From: Lactobacillales bacterium
GTDB lineage: Bacteria; Bacillota; Bacilli; Lactobacillales; Streptococcaceae
NCBI GenBank assembly: GCA_031261705.1
Contig: JAISJD010000006.1
Coordinates: 62,001 to 126,000 of the forward strand
Reading direction: 5' to 3'
Length of the DNA stretch: 64,000 nt
In this document: piece after piece, positions 62,591 through 64,000 of the stretch
Layout of the letters: each line of letters opens with the position of its first letter
How positions within the stretch are numbered: the stretch's first letter is position 1
Notes under the pieces: model-generated
What the model was told of the DNA's origin: nothing
Database searches by the model: none
Seen by the model: the letters and a program-made list of their open reading frames with translations, nothing else
Program-made: the position numbers and the translations under genes

Positions 62591-63262
62591 ATGATGAGAA
62601 CAAACGTGGTAACAAACGATCTCCCGGCCTATCAACAACTAGACTGTTTCAAGCGTTTTACAGAAGATGAGTTCAAAATTTTAGCTAGGGGATTACGCTA
62701 TAAAAAGATTAAAGCGGGACAAGTCATTTTTGAAGAAGGCGAGGACAAAGACAAATATTACGTTCTACTAGACGGACTGGTTCGCATTGAACGCTATGAC
62801 GAAAGTGCGACTTATTACTATTATGATTACATTCAAAGTAACGACCTTTTCCCATTCGAGGGACTTTTATCGGATGAAGAACATCCTTTTAGTGCAGAAG
62901 CTATCACAGATATTGAGGTACTCACCTTTCCTGCAAAAAGTTTTGAAGAACTTTGTTTAACCAATCCTGCACAAATGCGCTTTATCGCAAGGCGACTCAC
63001 GAGTATTATTCGTTACAATGAAACTAGAATGCAGTATGAATTAACGCAAAATGCGCAAGACCGTGTCAGGCAACACCTCTATTTTTTACGCAACACTCTG
63101 GGGAAAACTGTAGGAACCAAAACGATTATTCCTTATCCAGTCACCTTAAAGGAAATCTCCTTGAACAGTGGCACCTCTGCTGAAACGACGAGGCAAGTCA
63201 TTCGTTCCATGGTGGAAGACGGGGAAATTGAATATTCACACAAACGATTTACTTTTTATTAA
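62591..63262 (+). CDS. arcR: Crp/Fnr-family regulator of the arginine deiminase pathway (ArcR)
   Basis: Transcription factor of 223 aa. The N-terminal cyclic-nucleotide-like beta-roll is seen in AGQVIFEEGEDKDKYYVLLD and GLVRIERYDESA. The C-terminal winged helix holds VTLKEISLNSGTSAETTRQV and RSMVEDGEIEYSHKRFTFY. No Fnr-type iron-sulphur cysteine cluster is present. Of several in-frame ATGs, the one at 62591 is best placed behind GGAG. Divergent from arcA; by analogy with ArcR proteins it likely activates the arc operon. Confidence 0.88.
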   Translation: MMRTNVVTNDLPAYQQLDCFKRFTEDEFKILARGLRYKKIKAGQVIFEEGEDKDKYYVLLDGLVRIERYDESATYYYYDYIQSNDLFPFEGLLSDEEHPFSAEAITDIEVLTFPAKSFEELCLTNPAQMRFIARRLTSIIRYNETRMQYELTQNAQDRVRQHLYFLRNTLGKTVGTKTIIPYPVTLKEISLNSGTSAETTRQVIRSMVEDGEIEYSHKRFTFY

Positions 63263-63270
63263 AATTCACG

Positions 63271-63310
63271 GCCAATAGCAGGGAAATGTCTTTCCTACTG
63301 TTGGTCTTTC
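63271..63310 (+). terminator. Terminator of arcR
   Basis: CCAATAGCAGGGAAA and TTTCCTACTGTTGG pair, followed by TCTTTCTTTC. Confidence 0.75.
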
Positions 63311-63438
63311 TTTCGTATTTCATAAGATTTTTATAGTTTTAGCTATACAATTACGCTTTCACTCTAACTTTTTGATAGAATAAGAACGGATAGAAATTAT
63401 TTTAGTATAGATAAATTATTTTACAAGGAGCGTTTCGT

Positions 63439-64000
63439 ATGAAAATTTTAGTAGCAGATGACGACAAAGAGATTGTCGAATTACTCAGCATTTACCTCAA
63501 TAACGAGGGCTATACGCCAGTCAAGGTCTATGACGGAGAAGCCGCGCTGAAGGCGATTCGTGAAGATGATGAGATTGAATTAATGATTTTAGATATTATG
63601 ATGCCCGTGATGGACGGAATGAAAGTCGTGAAGGAGCTTCGCAAAATTTCGCAAGTGCCTGTTATTTTCTTAACCGCTAAAACGGATGATATGGATAAGA
63701 TTCGTGGATTGGTTGCAGGGGCGGACGATTATGTCACAAAACCGTTTAACCCACTAGAAATTATGGCGCGGGTGAAGTCGATTCTCCGCCGCTCGCAAAT
63801 GCAGCCAACGCAGGAAGAACCAGATGTTCTAGAGGTTGGGCCACTGATTATTAATAAAGATTCGCATGTAGTGAAAACCATAGAAGGCAAAGAAATTCAA
63901 CTAACCGCCTTAGAATTTGGCATTTTATACCTCCTTGCTTCTCACCCCGACCGTGTGTTTAGCGCCGATGAGATTTTCGAGCGTGTTTGGCAGCAAGAAA
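63439..64000 (+). CDS. OmpR/PhoB-family response regulator (partial)
   Basis: DNA-binding regulator of a two-component system, cut off by the right edge after 187 codons. The receiver domain shows KILVADDDKEIVELL (acidic pair), the phosphorylated Asp52 in MILDIMMPVMDG, Thr79 in VIFLTAKTDD and Lys101 in YVTKPFNP. The winged-helix domain begins at about 130 and is nearly complete (LTALEFGILYLLASHPDRVF). AAGGAG lies 9 bases before the ATG. The histidine kinase gene is expected just outside the window. The sequence resembles VanR-type regulators, but no resistance genes are visible. Confidence 0.92.
   Translation, partial: MKILVADDDKEIVELLSIYLNNEGYTPVKVYDGEAALKAIREDDEIELMILDIMMPVMDGMKVVKELRKISQVPVIFLTAKTDDMDKIRGLVAGADDYVTKPFNPLEIMARVKSILRRSQMQPTQEEPDVLEVGPLIINKDSHVVKTIEGKEIQLTALEFGILYLLASHPDRVFSADEIFERVWQQE

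Overview
The window looks like a chromosomal segment of a low-GC Gram-positive bacterium of the Lactobacillales, most probably Enterococcaceae. The grounds are the gene order cysE-cysS-mrnC-rlmB-rae1-sigma factor, a WxL/DUF916 surface-protein locus, a rhamnose-polysaccharide (rgp/epa type) locus, an arcABC operon with a divergent Crp/Fnr regulator, a LevR/sigma-54 controlled mannose-family PTS, and strong AGGAGG-type ribosome binding sites. I cannot name the species. Most genes lie on the minus strand. I saw no rRNA, tRNA, CRISPR array, prophage or intact insertion sequence.

Layout. 1-4.3 kb: a mannose-family PTS (IIA, IIB, truncated IIC) behind a consensus -24/-12 promoter, with its LevR-type activator upstream. 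4.5-5.9 kb: a 5'-3' exonuclease and a small exported protein. 6.0-8.1 kb: mnmG with an unusual terminator-bearing leader. 8.2-8.8 kb: a decayed ABC transporter. 8.8-12.6 kb: the str operon rpsL-rpsG-fusA, in which the rpsG-fusA gap carries three copies of a structured repeat whose stems are kept although the copies have diverged. 12.7-20.6 kb: a WxL surface-protein cluster with two large WxL proteins, one DUF916/DUF3324 membrane protein, two small WxL-like proteins whose tryptophans are tyrosines, and one apparent fusion protein. 21.0-26.4 kb: rpiA, then a methionine/folate operon (metF, a separate MetH reactivation protein, a short MetH, a DUF4430 lipoprotein). 26.6-30.6 kb: glmU, an extracellular flavoprotein reductase, and purR with a PurBox in its own promoter. 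30.7-46.6 kb: a degraded small secreted protein, then the polysaccharide locus rmlA-rmlC-rmlB-rmlD / rgpA-rgpB-rgpC-rgpD / two multidomain glycosyltransferases / an LtaS-type sulfatase. 46.7-49.3 kb: a zinc ABC transporter behind a Zur box. 49.4-55.8 kb: ispE, veg, a small ORF, an alternative sigma factor, rae1, rlmB, mrnC, cysS, cysE. 55.8-58.6 kb: a self-regulated TetR/small membrane protein pair and a large membrane protein. 58.8-63.3 kb: arcA-arcB-arcC with divergent arcR. 63.4 kb to the end: a truncated OmpR-type response regulator.

How the parts fit together. The rml genes make dTDP-L-rhamnose. RgpA/RgpB and the two large glycosyltransferases would build and decorate a rhamnan. RgpC/RgpD would export it, and the sulfatase-family enzyme could add glycerol phosphate outside the cell. 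metF supplies methyl-THF to the B12-dependent MetH, and the separate activation protein re-methylates its cobalamin. The arc genes make ATP from arginine under a probable CcpA (cre) site and ArcR. The most unusual signals are the three structured repeats inside the str operon, the mnmG leader terminator, the terminator-like hairpin that buries the ribosome binding site of the sigma factor, and the WxL variants.
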